DNA from: Candidatus Dormiibacterota bacterium
GTDB lineage: Bacteria; Chloroflexota; Dormibacteria; Dormibacterales; Dormibacteraceae
Direction: 5' to 3'
Assembly: GCA_003169845.1 (NCBI GenBank)
Contig: PNAG01000011.1
Coordinates: 360,075-424,074 of the forward strand
Length of the DNA stretch: 64,000 bases
Part shown: positions 51,011-59,881 of the stretch, piece by piece
How positions within the stretch are numbered: the first letter of the stretch is position 1
Layout: each line of letters opens with the position of its first letter
Notes under the pieces: model-generated
Seen by the model: only the letters and a program-made list of their open reading frames with translations
What the model was told of the DNA's origin: nothing
The model's database searches: none
Position numbers and translations under genes: made by a program

Positions 51011-51997
51011 TCACCACCCGCGCAAGTCCACCGCCCAGGACTCCAACACCTCACCCTCCCCGACCAAGTGCATGCGTTCGTGGTACGCGATGGTGGGGTC
51101 GACGTGGGCCGGTAGAACGTTGATACGGTCGCCAACCGCGACCGGTTGCTCCGGGATGAAGGTGACGTGCTCGTCAGAAACCTTGATTACGGTGGCGCCC
51201 GCGATATCGGGCTTGCCGTGGTCCATGCCAAGCGCCTTGAGGCCGCAATTAGCTACGGCGTAGCCAAAGCTGGATACCGAGATCACGGTCGCGAGCACGC
51301 TTAAGGCCTGTCGGAACGGGAGGCCGAGCTTCGCGTAGGCGGTGTCCATGAGGATGTACGATCCGGCCTGGATCTCGCTGGCCCAGGTGTTGATGTCGTA
51401 CGTGCCTGTAGCCCCGGCTGTGATGAGGTCACCACCCACATCGGCATGCGCCTTAGTGAGCAACCCCATGGCCATGGCCGTCAGCTGCTCCCGCTGAGAG
51501 CGATCGTCGAGGCTGGCGGCGTGGCCTTCGTAACCCATCACCCCTCTCACAATGAGGCCCCTGGCTCGAGCCCGGTCGGCCAGGACAACCGCCTGATCTG
51601 GGGCACAGCCGCAGCGGGGCATCCCGACGTTCACGTCGATCACCACCTCTTTGACGCCGCCTTTTGCAGCTGCGTCGATTGTGTTCTCCGAGTCGACCGC
51701 CACCGTGACGCGACCTTTGACGCGGCCGAGCCTGGTCGCGTCGACCACCTCGTTGGCGAGCAGCAGGTCCTCTCCCAAACCTGCGGCCGCCATGCCTTCC
51801 ACCTCACGGATGGTGGCGCACGTAAAACCAATGTGGCCCGCCGCTGCCTGTCGGTGCGCAAGCGCCGTGCACTTGTGCGCCTTCACGTGAGGACGCAGGC
51901 GGGATCCCGGCAGCGCAGCGCTCATTGTGGCGAGGTTGTGGTCGAAGGCACCGGAGTCGATGAGGAGGGCAGGTGTATCCAGCTGGTCGATCCGCAT
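51011..51997 (-). CDS. D-threonine aldolase-like fold-III PLP enzyme
   Basis: 328 aa. The alanine-racemase-like barrel begins DQLDTPALLIDSGAFDHNLA; the PLP lysine is Lys39 in RLRPHVKAHK. The C-terminal metal site reads PAHVDPT with His298 and Asp300, as in bacterial D-threonine aldolases, whereas D-serine dehydratases have His/Cys there. It likely cleaves or dehydrates a D-beta-hydroxy amino acid. The frame is open to 52264, but ATG 51997 has a TAAGCT -10 box 7 nt upstream and begins as the family does. Confidence 0.85.
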   Translation of the reverse strand: MRIDQLDTPALLIDSGAFDHNLATMSAALPGSRLRPHVKAHKCTALAHRQAAAGHIGFTCATIREVEGMAAAGLGEDLLLANEVVDATRLGRVKGRVTVAVDSENTIDAAAKGGVKEVVIDVNVGMPRCGCAPDQAVVLADRARARGLIVRGVMGYEGHAASLDDRSQREQLTAMAMGLLTKAHADVGGDLITAGATGTYDINTWASEIQAGSYILMDTAYAKLGLPFRQALSVLATVISVSSFGYAVANCGLKALGMDHGKPDIAGATVIKVSDEHVTFIPEQPVAVGDRINVLPAHVDPTIAYHERMHLVGEGEVLESWAVDLRGW

Positions 51998-52004
51998 TTG
52001 CGTC

Positions 52005-52010
52005 AGCTTA
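52005..52010 (-). promoter_or_regulatory. -10 box of leaderless PLP-enzyme gene
   Basis: TAAGCT on the minus strand, 7 nt before the ATG at 51997. Same hexamer as the ylxM promoter. Confidence 0.45.
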
Positions 52011-52152
52011 GTGACAGCGCCACCGCGATGAGGCCGGCCTCGCGTTGCGCGTGGCCAGCGAAACGCGCCAGAAGTGTGGTCGGAGAGAGTGATACTGTCG
52101 CCCACGATGACTCGGGCGTCGCGCGTCCTAGTCAGCAGTCTCAGGAGAATGA

Positions 52153-53097
52153 ATGAAACTCGCTGACTTCGATCCAAATCTGGTCCACGTCGACCGACCA
52201 CAGGACTTTGACGAGTTTTGGCGCACGACAGTGAATGAGGCGATTGCAATACCTCTCCAGGCACAGCTTGCGCCGGTGCCGATGCGCTCGACGAACGAGG
52301 TCGAGGTCTACGAGATTCACTACAACAGTCTGGACGGCCTCGAAATCGCCGGATGGTATTGCAGGCCCCGGCCTAAATACGTCAAGCCGCCTTACCCAGC
52401 CCTGCTCTGTATGCCTGGATACATTGCGGAGCCAGAGCTTCCCAAGTCGTGGGCTCACAAAGGCTACGCGGCATTAGGGGTGGCGCCGCGCGGCAAGCTG
52501 CGTTCGAACCAGCGCTTTAATCCAGGGTATCCCGGGCTCCTTACCCACAATGTCACAAATCGCGAGACCTACTCCTACCGCGGCCTGTACATCGACGCGC
52601 TGCGAGCGGTCGATTTTGCTTTGTCGCGCCCTGAGATAGATTCGTCCCGCATTGGCATTCGGGGCAGCAGTCAGGGTGGCGCACTTGCGATCGCAACCGC
52701 CGCTCTACGACCCGATGCGATCGCGTGCGGAGCGGTATCAGCACCATTCCTCGCCGGCATCATGTCCGCCCTCGACCTCACTCACAGCTATCCATATGAG
52801 GAACTCAACGACTACCTACGAATGTATCCCGATAGCAAAGGCGCAGTAAGCTCAACACTCTCGTATTTCGACGTAATCAACTTCGCCCCTTTGGTGCGCT
52901 CACCCCTTTTGGTCGGCCTCGGGCTGATGGACGATTGCTGCCCACCAGAGACTGGACTCGCCTTGGTGGATGCACTTCAGAATTGCCCAAAGATCGTGCA
53001 CACATATCCCAGATGCGCTCATGATGCCGGCGGCCACTGGGAGGCGGCAAAAGTCGAGACGTTCCTGGCCAGCCATCTTCGGCCATTGATAGCGTGA
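52153..53097 (+). CDS. AXE1-family (acetyl xylan esterase-like) hydrolase
   Basis: 314 aa. The N-terminal RPQDFDEFWRTTVNEAIAIP and WYCRPRPK...YPALLCMPGY match cephalosporin-C deacetylase/acetyl xylan esterases. The triad is visible: nucleophile Ser173 in IRGSSQGGALA, Asp in GLGLMDDCCPP and His in CAHDAGGHWE. It could remove acyl groups from an island substrate. AGGAG precedes the ATG by 5 nt. The stop overlaps the next gene (GTGA), which is a paralogue. Confidence 0.88.
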   Translation: MKLADFDPNLVHVDRPQDFDEFWRTTVNEAIAIPLQAQLAPVPMRSTNEVEVYEIHYNSLDGLEIAGWYCRPRPKYVKPPYPALLCMPGYIAEPELPKSWAHKGYAALGVAPRGKLRSNQRFNPGYPGLLTHNVTNRETYSYRGLYIDALRAVDFALSRPEIDSSRIGIRGSSQGGALAIATAALRPDAIACGAVSAPFLAGIMSALDLTHSYPYEELNDYLRMYPDSKGAVSSTLSYFDVINFAPLVRSPLLVGLGLMDDCCPPETGLALVDALQNCPKIVHTYPRCAHDAGGHWEAAKVETFLASHLRPLIA

Positions 53098-53999
53098 AAC
53101 TGCCGTCACAAAGTTCGTCAGCGCCAGTTCCCGAAGGCTTCGACGAGTTCTGGGCTGAGGTCGACAGTGATTTAGCGCTTCACGCTGCGGCGCCCGGGGT
53201 AGAGAAGCTGCGCATCCGCTCGTCCGACTACTGCACAGTCTACGGAGTAAGCCTGACCAGTCTCGGTGCCTATCGAATATTCGCTTACTACAGCGTCCCT
53301 ACGGGTACAGGCCCTTTTCCCGCGTTGTTCTGCACGCCGCCCTATGGCAGTGTCGCAGCCCTCCCAGACCTCAGCGTACGAAGGACGTACGTGGTCCTCA
53401 CTCTGGCCCACCGTGGCCAGCGAAATGCGGACCTGGATTGGGCAGCTGAGTTCCCCGGGCTTCTCACCGACGGTATCCTTAGCCCTCGGACTTTTGCCTT
53501 CCGCGGGATCGTGGCGGACTGCTGTCGCGCGACAGAGTTCCTCGTCGGTCGACCTGAAGTGGACCTTGCTCGAGTGGCCATCACGGGTAATGACCTTGCG
53601 ATTCTTACGGCTTCGCGGCGCTCCGTCTTCAAAGCAGTACAAAGCATGGACCTCATCCTCTACCGGGCTATGGAGGCTCGATTGTTGTTCCGAGACTACC
53701 CACTGGAGGAGCTGAACGACTACGTCAGGGCCCATCCCGACCGGGAGGAGAGCGTGGGCCGATCCTTATCCATGGTCGATCCAATGCATCACGCTTCGCG
53801 GATCTCAGTGCCGGCTCACCTAACGTTTAGTGGCGAATTGGATCGCAAATGGCTGCGTCCGCTTTTCGATCGGCTCGCTCGACCCGAGTGGTACAGACGG
53901 ACCTTTCATGGTGCGGTCGACGTGGCTGCTTGCGACGATTGGTTGGCTGATCAGCTGAGCGTGATCGCCGTGAGGCCGTTCCAGAGACCGATGTGGTGA
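53094..53999 (+). CDS. AXE1-like paralogue lacking the catalytic serine
   Basis: 301 aa. EGFDEFWAEVDSDL, YYSVPTGTGPFPALFCTPPY and FAFRGIVADCCRATEFLVGR align with the preceding gene. At the nucleophile elbow RIGIRGSSQGGALA is replaced by RVAITGNDLAIL, so the Ser and both Gly are gone. The C-terminal His motif is also altered (TFHGAVDVAACDDW). The frame is intact and translationally coupled, so it looks like a maintained pseudoenzyme or binding partner rather than a random decay product. Confidence 0.8.
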   Translation: MKLPSQSSSAPVPEGFDEFWAEVDSDLALHAAAPGVEKLRIRSSDYCTVYGVSLTSLGAYRIFAYYSVPTGTGPFPALFCTPPYGSVAALPDLSVRRTYVVLTLAHRGQRNADLDWAAEFPGLLTDGILSPRTFAFRGIVADCCRATEFLVGRPEVDLARVAITGNDLAILTASRRSVFKAVQSMDLILYRAMEARLLFRDYPLEELNDYVRAHPDREESVGRSLSMVDPMHHASRISVPAHLTFSGELDRKWLRPLFDRLARPEWYRRTFHGAVDVAACDDWLADQLSVIAVRPFQRPMW

Positions 54000-54214
54000 A
54001 GGGATTGCACCTTATTCCGGATAGGCCGGACAGATCGTACGTCATTGGATCGAATCGCCAAAGAGAGCTAACGATATGTTCGAACGGATGCGTCAGATTT
54101 CGTCTCTCAATTGAGCGAGCTCCGCAGCGGCGGGCTCGCGACGATTCAAGATAGCGTGGACGCCGCCCCTAACGATGAGAAGCGCGAATTGAGGTTCCGC
54201 TTCATGAAGGGGTT

Positions 54215-55570
54215 ATGGACCTTTCATTAAAGCTCGGGCTTCTGACTGACCTCGACGCCACGGCGAGAGCGGTGGCTCTGGGCACCATTTCCACCGTCGA
54301 GTTGGTGGAACTGGCGCTGGAAACAGCATCGCGCTTCGAACCGAAGCTCCATGCATTTGCCTGGCTAGACCCGGAATGGACGCGCGATTTGGCTCGCCGC
54401 GTGGATGCGGCCCGCCGGAGCACCGTACCCCTCGGACCCCTGTATGGGGTACCAATCGCCGTCAAGGACATTTTCGATACAGCCGGCATCCCCACAGAGT
54501 GCGGGACAGTCGCCATGACCGGCCGGATACCAGCAAATTCGGCTGCGGTGGTGCAAGCCATGCAGAAAGCGGGGGGAGTCATGTTCGGCAAGACCGTGAC
54601 AGCGGAACTTGCTTACCTAACTCCGGGACCGACGCTCAATCCGTGGAATCTGGGCCGGACGCCCGGCGGCTCCTCTATGGGTTCGGCCGCCGCAGTCGCG
54701 GCAGGCATAATCCCTGGCGCGATCGGTAGTCAAACGAACGGGTCCGTGATACGTCCGGCGGCCTTCTGCGGGGTAGTGGGCTTCAAGCCATCGGGGACGA
54801 TTCTCCCGCTCGATGGAGTTTTGCGCTTCAGCCCCACGTTAGACCAAGTTGGTTGTTTCGCAGGTACTGTCAAAGGCGTAGCTCGACTAGCGGGCGCATT
54901 GCAAGAGAGCGAGCCCGAACCATGGATCGATCTCGAACCAACTAGCCATCCACGCATCGCAGCAGTCCAAACCGATTGGGAGCAGCCCGACGAGGACATG
55001 AAGCAACGTTTTGAAGCCGATCTGAAAGCTTTAGCCACTGCCGGTGCCGAGGTTTCACGGATAAGCCTTCCTGCGAGTCTAGAAAGAGCGCGGCCCGTGC
55101 ACCGAACGATCATGGCAGTAGAGGCAAATGCCGCCTTGAGACCACTCGCTGCGTCCGCCCCCAACGTTCTCAGTGATGCGTTGATCGGGCTCATGGACGA
55201 GGGGCTTGCCACGCCGGAGTCTGTTTACAGCGAAGCGCTCGAGCGACGAGAAGAGTTGATAGGGGAGTTCGCTTCTTGGTCAGCTCCTTACGATGCCATC
55301 GCCTCGCCACCGGCCCCAGGTGAGGCGCCTCCGGCTGACACGACCGGAGATCCGCGCTTCTGCACGCGCTGGACACTCGTGGGGGCCCCTACTGTTGTGC
55401 TTCCAACCGGTCACGGCCGACGTGGACTCCCCTTAGGCCTTCAGCTCACCGCAGGACCGAATAGTGACATGCAGCTGCTGTGCACAGCGCTGTGGGTCGA
55501 ACAGACCATCGGACACAGGGACATTAGTACCCTGCTCCGGCGCCTCGACTCACAGGGTCGTCAAACCTAA
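54215..55570 (+). CDS. amidase-signature hydrolase 2
   Basis: 451 aa. Lys84 in GVPIAVKDIFDTAG, cis-Ser153 in RTPGGSSMGSAAAV and nucleophile Ser177 in GSQTNGSVIRPAAFCGVVG. The QTNGSVIRPA form is typical of malonamidase-like branches. AAGGGG precedes the ATG. No small subunit gene adjoins, unlike amidase 1. It converges on pxpC. It probably hydrolyses a linear amide released by the ring-opening enzymes (inference). Confidence 0.88.
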   Translation: MDLSLKLGLLTDLDATARAVALGTISTVELVELALETASRFEPKLHAFAWLDPEWTRDLARRVDAARRSTVPLGPLYGVPIAVKDIFDTAGIPTECGTVAMTGRIPANSAAVVQAMQKAGGVMFGKTVTAELAYLTPGPTLNPWNLGRTPGGSSMGSAAAVAAGIIPGAIGSQTNGSVIRPAAFCGVVGFKPSGTILPLDGVLRFSPTLDQVGCFAGTVKGVARLAGALQESEPEPWIDLEPTSHPRIAAVQTDWEQPDEDMKQRFEADLKALATAGAEVSRISLPASLERARPVHRTIMAVEANAALRPLAASAPNVLSDALIGLMDEGLATPESVYSEALERREELIGEFASWSAPYDAIASPPAPGEAPPADTTGDPRFCTRWTLVGAPTVVLPTGHGRRGLPLGLQLTAGPNSDMQLLCTALWVEQTIGHRDISTLLRRLDSQGRQT

Positions 55571-55602
55571 CCCATCCGATCAAAAGGTTGTTAGTGTTCC
55601 CT

Positions 55603-56544
55603 TCACTCCAGCCTTTGAAGCGCCCGCATCAGTTCCATCCAGCGCTTTTGTGCGGCCGGCACGCTCGTAGGCCAAAATCGCAACTTATCGCCTGGTAGCA
55701 GCTGCGCGGCGATCGGCAGGTCCGCCCGAACCACAACCGCAACGACCGGATAGCCGCCAACGGTTTGGTGATCGGCCATCAAAAGGATCGGTTGACCACT
55801 CCGAGGCACCTGAACGCAACCATACGTCAGGCCGAAGGAGAGCAGTTCAGGTCCTTTCATCTCAAGCTTCTCGCCCTCAAGGCGGTAACCCATGCGGTCC
55901 GAATCTCGGCTGATCTCATACTCCTGGCTGAAGAAGAGCTCCCGAGAGTCCGGGGCCATTCGATTGAGCTGGGGCCCCGGTATTACCGCAAGCTCAGCAG
56001 TGTTCGAGGCCGAGTAAGCCGGGCGCAGCGACTCTGGCAAGTGGCGGCCTGTGACGAGCGGCCTGGCCGGCTCGTTGGCAAGCATAAGCATGTCTCCCAC
56101 CTTGAGTGCCCTCCCGCCAATCCCACCCCTACGAACGAGTAGGTAGGTCGATACCGAACCCAGCCAGCGTTCACCTTCGAGACCTCCGGCCACCGCCAGG
56201 TAGGCCCGTGCACCGAGACGGCGGGCCCCAAAGGCCAGGCGATCGCCGCGTTCCAGGCAGATGCTCGTCCAACCGGGCACCGGCCGGCCGTTGACGCTTG
56301 GTTGTAGGTCACCGCCTGTAATGGCGGCCAGGCAGCGCGTCTCGGCAACCAAGGCGGAGCCGCTCAGAACGATCTCCAAGCAACCCTCACCGTCGCGATT
56401 GCCCACCAGTCGATTGGCCGCCACAAGGGCGAAACGGTCCATGGCCCCACCAACCGATACGCCAGAAGAACGATGTTGTTGGCGACCGAGATCCTGGAGC
56501 GTCGTGAAGGGTCCAGGCTTCTCGACTCTCAGAGCGGCTGTCAT
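55603..56544 (-). CDS. pxpC: 5-oxoprolinase subunit C-type (biotin-dependent carboxyltransferase family)
   Basis: 313 aa. RVEKPGPFTTLQDLGRQQHR, SGVSVGGAMDRFALVAANRL and VGGYPVVAVVVRADLP are PxpC (KipA/allophanate hydrolase subunit 2) hallmarks. With PxpA and PxpB it forms the ATP-dependent 5-oxoprolinase complex that opens pyroglutamate to glutamate. ATG 56544 overlaps the pxpB stop (ATGA). Confidence 0.92.
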   Translation of the reverse strand: MTAALRVEKPGPFTTLQDLGRQQHRSSGVSVGGAMDRFALVAANRLVGNRDGEGCLEIVLSGSALVAETRCLAAITGGDLQPSVNGRPVPGWTSICLERGDRLAFGARRLGARAYLAVAGGLEGERWLGSVSTYLLVRRGGIGGRALKVGDMLMLANEPARPLVTGRHLPESLRPAYSASNTAELAVIPGPQLNRMAPDSRELFFSQEYEISRDSDRMGYRLEGEKLEMKGPELLSFGLTYGCVQVPRSGQPILLMADHQTVGGYPVVAVVVRADLPIAAQLLPGDKLRFWPTSVPAAQKRWMELMRALQRLE

Positions 56545-57191
56545 TCTGCTCGCGGAACAAATTTGACGCGGTCGCCTGCACGGAGCAGGGCGGGCGGGTC
56601 CCTGTCGAGGAAAACGAGACGCATGTCTGTGCGTCCAAGGACATGCCACCCGCCTGGAGTCGGCCATGTGTAGACGTTTGTCTGCCGGCCAGCAATGGCG
56701 ACCGAACCAGCCGGAACATAAGTGCGCGGGGTCGACCGGCGCGGCAGCTGTAGCTTGGCTGGAAGCGGTCCGAGGTATGGCTGGCCCGGCGCAAAGCCAA
56801 TTAAGAAGACGCGATACGTCGCGCTCGAATGGATTTGGATAACTTCAGCGATGCTGATGCCCAGTGCTTCCGCAGCATCGGGCAGATCCGGCCCGTCGTA
56901 GATTACTGGGATCCGGTGCAGCCGCCCCGAGCGGGTCACCTTGGCGGGCTTCTGATGTAACCGTTCGACCGCGCTTCGCAGCGTTTGGTAGGAGACCGAA
57001 TCCGGGTTGTAGTGAACGGTGACGGAGCAGTAACTGGCGAGGGCGTCTTGCACTCCCTGACGGCTGCGAAGTCGATTTGCGAGCGTCTGGGCTTTGGCGC
57101 TCAAATCGGTGTCGATTCTCGATCCGAGCTGCACGACCAGAGCCGCGTCACCGAGGGGTTGGATCTTCATCGGTTCGCCCGGCGTTTGCAC
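56541..57191 (-). CDS. pxpB: 5-oxoprolinase subunit B-type (KipI family)
   Basis: 216 aa. KIQPLGDAALVVQLGSRIDT, VTVHYNPDSVSYQTL and VFLIGFAPGQPYLGPLPAKL followed by PRRSTPRTYVPAGSVAIAG are KipI/PxpB signatures. GTG 57191 or the in-frame ATG at 57170 may be the start; neither has a clear ribosome-binding site. It is 28 nt after pxpA. Confidence 0.92.
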   Translation of the reverse strand: MQTPGEPMKIQPLGDAALVVQLGSRIDTDLSAKAQTLANRLRSRQGVQDALASYCSVTVHYNPDSVSYQTLRSAVERLHQKPAKVTRSGRLHRIPVIYDGPDLPDAAEALGISIAEVIQIHSSATYRVFLIGFAPGQPYLGPLPAKLQLPRRSTPRTYVPAGSVAIAGRQTNVYTWPTPGGWHVLGRTDMRLVFLDRDPPALLRAGDRVKFVPRAE

Positions 57192-57219
57192 ATCCCACGA
57201 TCGGGATTGGCGGACACCG

Positions 57220-58026
57220 TTAGCTTCCGTGCTCTCTCGGTGTCAGCAGCGACTCAGAAGGGAACGAGTAGCGGAGAGGCTTGATGACCACCCCGGCTTG
57301 AAGGAGACCCGCTTTGAGTTTGCGGGCGAGGCGCACAGAGTCCGGTGTGTCGCCGTGGATCAGGACTGTATCGCACTTGACCTCAAGGTCTCGCCCTGCG
57401 GCGCTACGAACGACTCCCTCGGTCACCATTCGGAGGACCCTCGCCACGACCTCCGCAGGATCCGTGACAAGTGCGTTTGCACTCGACCTTGGCACCAGCG
57501 TGCCATCGTCGCGATAGGAGCGGTCAGCGAACGCTGCAATCGCCACGCGGAGACCTCGCTTGCGAGCGGAATCGGCCAGAGCGCCCTCCTGGGTCACGAC
57601 TAGCAGCGAAGGATCGAAATCGGCGACCGCGTCGGCGACTGCGTCTGCATACATCGGGTCTTCCACGACTACGTTGCCGAGCCTGCCGTGCGGCGCGAGA
57701 TGTTGAATTCGGGCTCCATGCGCCTGGGCGAATGCGTGCAGCGCGCCCACTTGATAAAGCACGTCGGTCCTTACATCGTTGGCTGAAAGATCCATGGCCC
57801 GCCGACCGAACCCGACCAGATCAGGGAAGCTCGGATGGGCGCCTATCGAAACACCCTTCTTAATGCAGTTGCGAACAGTCTCATCCATCGTTCGCGGATC
57901 TCCGGCATGGAAGCCACACGCGATGTTGGCAGACGTCACGATGTCCAGAATGGCGTCGTCATTGCCGAGGCGATAACGCCCGAACCCTTCGCCGATGTCC
58001 GCCACAAGATCAATTGCCGGAGCCAC
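57220..58026 (-). CDS. pxpA: 5-oxoprolinase subunit A-type (LamB/YcsF family)
   Basis: 268 aa. LVADIGEGFGRY, TSANIACGFHAGDPRTMDET, VSIGAHPSFPDLVGFGRRAM and TVLIHGDTPDSVRLA are the LamB/YcsF motifs. The usual DLNCDLGE start is changed to DLVADIGE. GTG 58026 is chosen for GGGAGG 6 nt upstream. First gene of pxpA-pxpB-pxpC. The altered N-terminal motif leaves room for a substrate other than 5-oxoproline. Confidence 0.92.
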   Translation of the reverse strand: MAPAIDLVADIGEGFGRYRLGNDDAILDIVTSANIACGFHAGDPRTMDETVRNCIKKGVSIGAHPSFPDLVGFGRRAMDLSANDVRTDVLYQVGALHAFAQAHGARIQHLAPHGRLGNVVVEDPMYADAVADAVADFDPSLLVVTQEGALADSARKRGLRVAIAAFADRSYRDDGTLVPRSSANALVTDPAEVVARVLRMVTEGVVRSAAGRDLEVKCDTVLIHGDTPDSVRLARKLKAGLLQAGVVIKPLRYSFPSESLLTPREHGS

Positions 58027-58052
58027 GGCATGCCTCCCGCTAAGTGCCTTTA

Positions 58053-58073
58053 GGTTGCAACCCTGTAACGCTA
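58053..58073 (-). promoter_or_regulatory. candidate pxpABC promoter with palindromic operator
   Basis: Minus-strand TAGCGT at 58073-58068 could be the -10. GGTTGCAACC, a perfect 10-bp palindrome at 58053-58062, would then cover the start point, 27 bp before pxpA. Confidence 0.35.
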
Positions 58074-58367
58074 GCCTGGGGTTCCCGATGCCTGCAAGTC
58101 CTTCAGCACTTGAAGAGCTACGCCTGAGTGCGCCATCGCGTGTCTCGCAATGAGCACGGCTCCTGGGCATTTGCACCAACTATTTGGTTACAGCAGCCAA
58201 CGACCCATGGATGGAAGCACTGTTTTCAGGCGAACGTGCTGGAACATCCAACCGTCATTTGGCCAGCCGACAGAGGTCGACTAATGCTGCCGGAGATATT
58301 GCGCGCGCTCGTCTAATGCGGTGAGGCGGACTCAAGACGCGATCGCGCTCGCTAAATCGACGGCTCG

Positions 58368-59348
58368 TTACGACCTTGAGGAAGCCGCTTCTGCAGCGTT
58401 CCTGACTAGATCCTCCGCGATTGGATAAAAGGCGGATTGCTCCTCCAATGACAGTCGCCGGAGCGGTGCACGGACGCCATTGGTGAGCGCCACTCCACGT
58501 TGGCCAAGAATGGTTTTGAGCGCCGAGTGGAATGGGAAAGCCTGGATTCTGTCGCGCGCATTGGCGCAGCGCTGCGACGCCTCCTGACTCCCGGTTTTGA
58601 CAGCATTGAGGACAAGCTCGGGTAGCGCTGAGGCCAACGCGGATACAGCCCCGACAGCGCCATTTGCCATGCCACGATGGATGAGGCTCTCGGACCCGAT
58701 GAATATGGACAACCCCTCAAGTAAATAGGGCTCGACTCTCTCCCAAGGAGTATCCGAAACCTTAAGGCCGGCAAAGTTTGGCAACTGGTCTCGCAGATCG
58801 GTTATCACGGCAAGCGATATGGCATAGCCGCTACGAGCTGCAAACTCGTAGACGTAGAAAGGAAGGGGTGCGCAAGCCCGTCCGGCGGTTTTGAAATGGT
58901 CAAGAATCGACCGGTCGTCTAGGGCGAAGTATGGGGGACCGATGACCGCGACTGCGTCCGCGCCACTGTGTGCAGCATGTTCGGCTATAGCCGCTGTGTC
59001 CCTGGTTGTCTGCGCGCCAGCATGGACAACCACCTTGAGGCGAGCTCTGGCCGCCTTGACAAACAGGTCGATCACGCGCTTGCGCTCCTGCAAGTTTAGG
59101 AGTACTCCCTCGCCGGTTGTACCCATGACTAGGAAGCCGTCTAGACCGGACGCCGCCATGAAATTCGTTAGTGGTTCGAACGCCGCTTCATCAAGGTGCT
59201 CTCCGTCTTGGTCAAGTGGCGTGACACTGGCAGCCAGGCATCCAGTGATGGGATGGTGGCCAGTTCCCGATCTAGTACCCTGCAAAACACTGGCGGCGGC
59301 TGATTTCTTCATTGATGCCGACGCAGACGTTAGCCTATCCAGCTGCAA
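58368..59348 (-). CDS. DapA/N-acetylneuraminate lyase-family aldolase
   Basis: 326 aa TIM-barrel Schiff-base lyase. MGTTGEGVLLNLQERK (TTGE 77-80), Tyr167 in FYVYEFA and Schiff-base Lys196 in FAGLKVSDT. It lacks clear lysine-pathway specificity residues, and an extra 30-residue N-terminus precedes the barrel. It likely cleaves or forms a 2-keto acid in the island pathway. It is upstream of and same-strand with pxpA, 341 nt apart. Confidence 0.88.
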   Translation of the reverse strand: MQLDRLTSASASMKKSAAASVLQGTRSGTGHHPITGCLAASVTPLDQDGEHLDEAAFEPLTNFMAASGLDGFLVMGTTGEGVLLNLQERKRVIDLFVKAARARLKVVVHAGAQTTRDTAAIAEHAAHSGADAVAVIGPPYFALDDRSILDHFKTAGRACAPLPFYVYEFAARSGYAISLAVITDLRDQLPNFAGLKVSDTPWERVEPYLLEGLSIFIGSESLIHRGMANGAVGAVSALASALPELVLNAVKTGSQEASQRCANARDRIQAFPFHSALKTILGQRGVALTNGVRAPLRRLSLEEQSAFYPIAEDLVRNAAEAASSRS

Positions 59349-59505
59349 TTACACAGCGACGGTTCGGTTTGGTCGATTCGGCATGGTTTGGGTTGTCGGC
59401 ACCGAGAGATTGCTGCAGCGGCATCACGTTGGCTGGGGAGCGTGTGGGGCACACAAATTCGTCGGGACGATCGACTGGCCATTCCTGAGGTTGGGACAGC
59501 CGTAA

Positions 59506-59703
59506 CTACTGACTGAGCTTGACCAGCTTGGCACGCGGGCCCTTCGGGCTCGCCTCAACCTCGAATGTGACCTTCTCACCACCGTTGAGCGAGTCGAAGT
59601 TGTCGACTGCGTCGCGATGGAAGAAGTACTCCTTCCCGTCCTCGGCCGCTATGAAGCCGAAGCCGCGGTCGGAAACGAGCTTCTTGATGGTTCCGTTGGT
59701 CAT
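59506..59703 (-). CDS. cspA: cold-shock domain protein
   Basis: 65 aa. RNA-binding motifs RGFGFIAAEDG (RNP1) and EYFFHRDAV (RNP2) in a single cold-shock domain; an RNA chaperone. GAGGAG is 6 nt before ATG 59703. The in-frame extension to 59892 has no family similarity. It separates the catabolic island from the transposase zone. Confidence 0.95.
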   Translation of the reverse strand: MTNGTIKKLVSDRGFGFIAAEDGKEYFFHRDAVDNFDSLNGGEKVTFEVEASPKGPRAKLVKLSQ

Positions 59704-59881
59704 CGCTGACTCCTCTTCTCGAACTTCGCCGGAACAAGCCACGGATCTGTTCGAGGTAGATGCGGTCGGCCACCGCAAGCGGGCATCCCATGGGGGAATG
59801 ACTACAAGGAGTCTTGCCCCGGGCTGGACGGAGTCAAACATCACGGCCGGATATCGAGACCTGCGGGATTCAGAAAGTACA

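Noticed and set aside
54113..54232. Small frame before amidase 2 as a second AtzG-like subunit
   Set aside because: It starts only with TTG, overlaps the amidase start, and lacks the helical pattern and C-terminal FxxxW motif of AtzG-like proteins.
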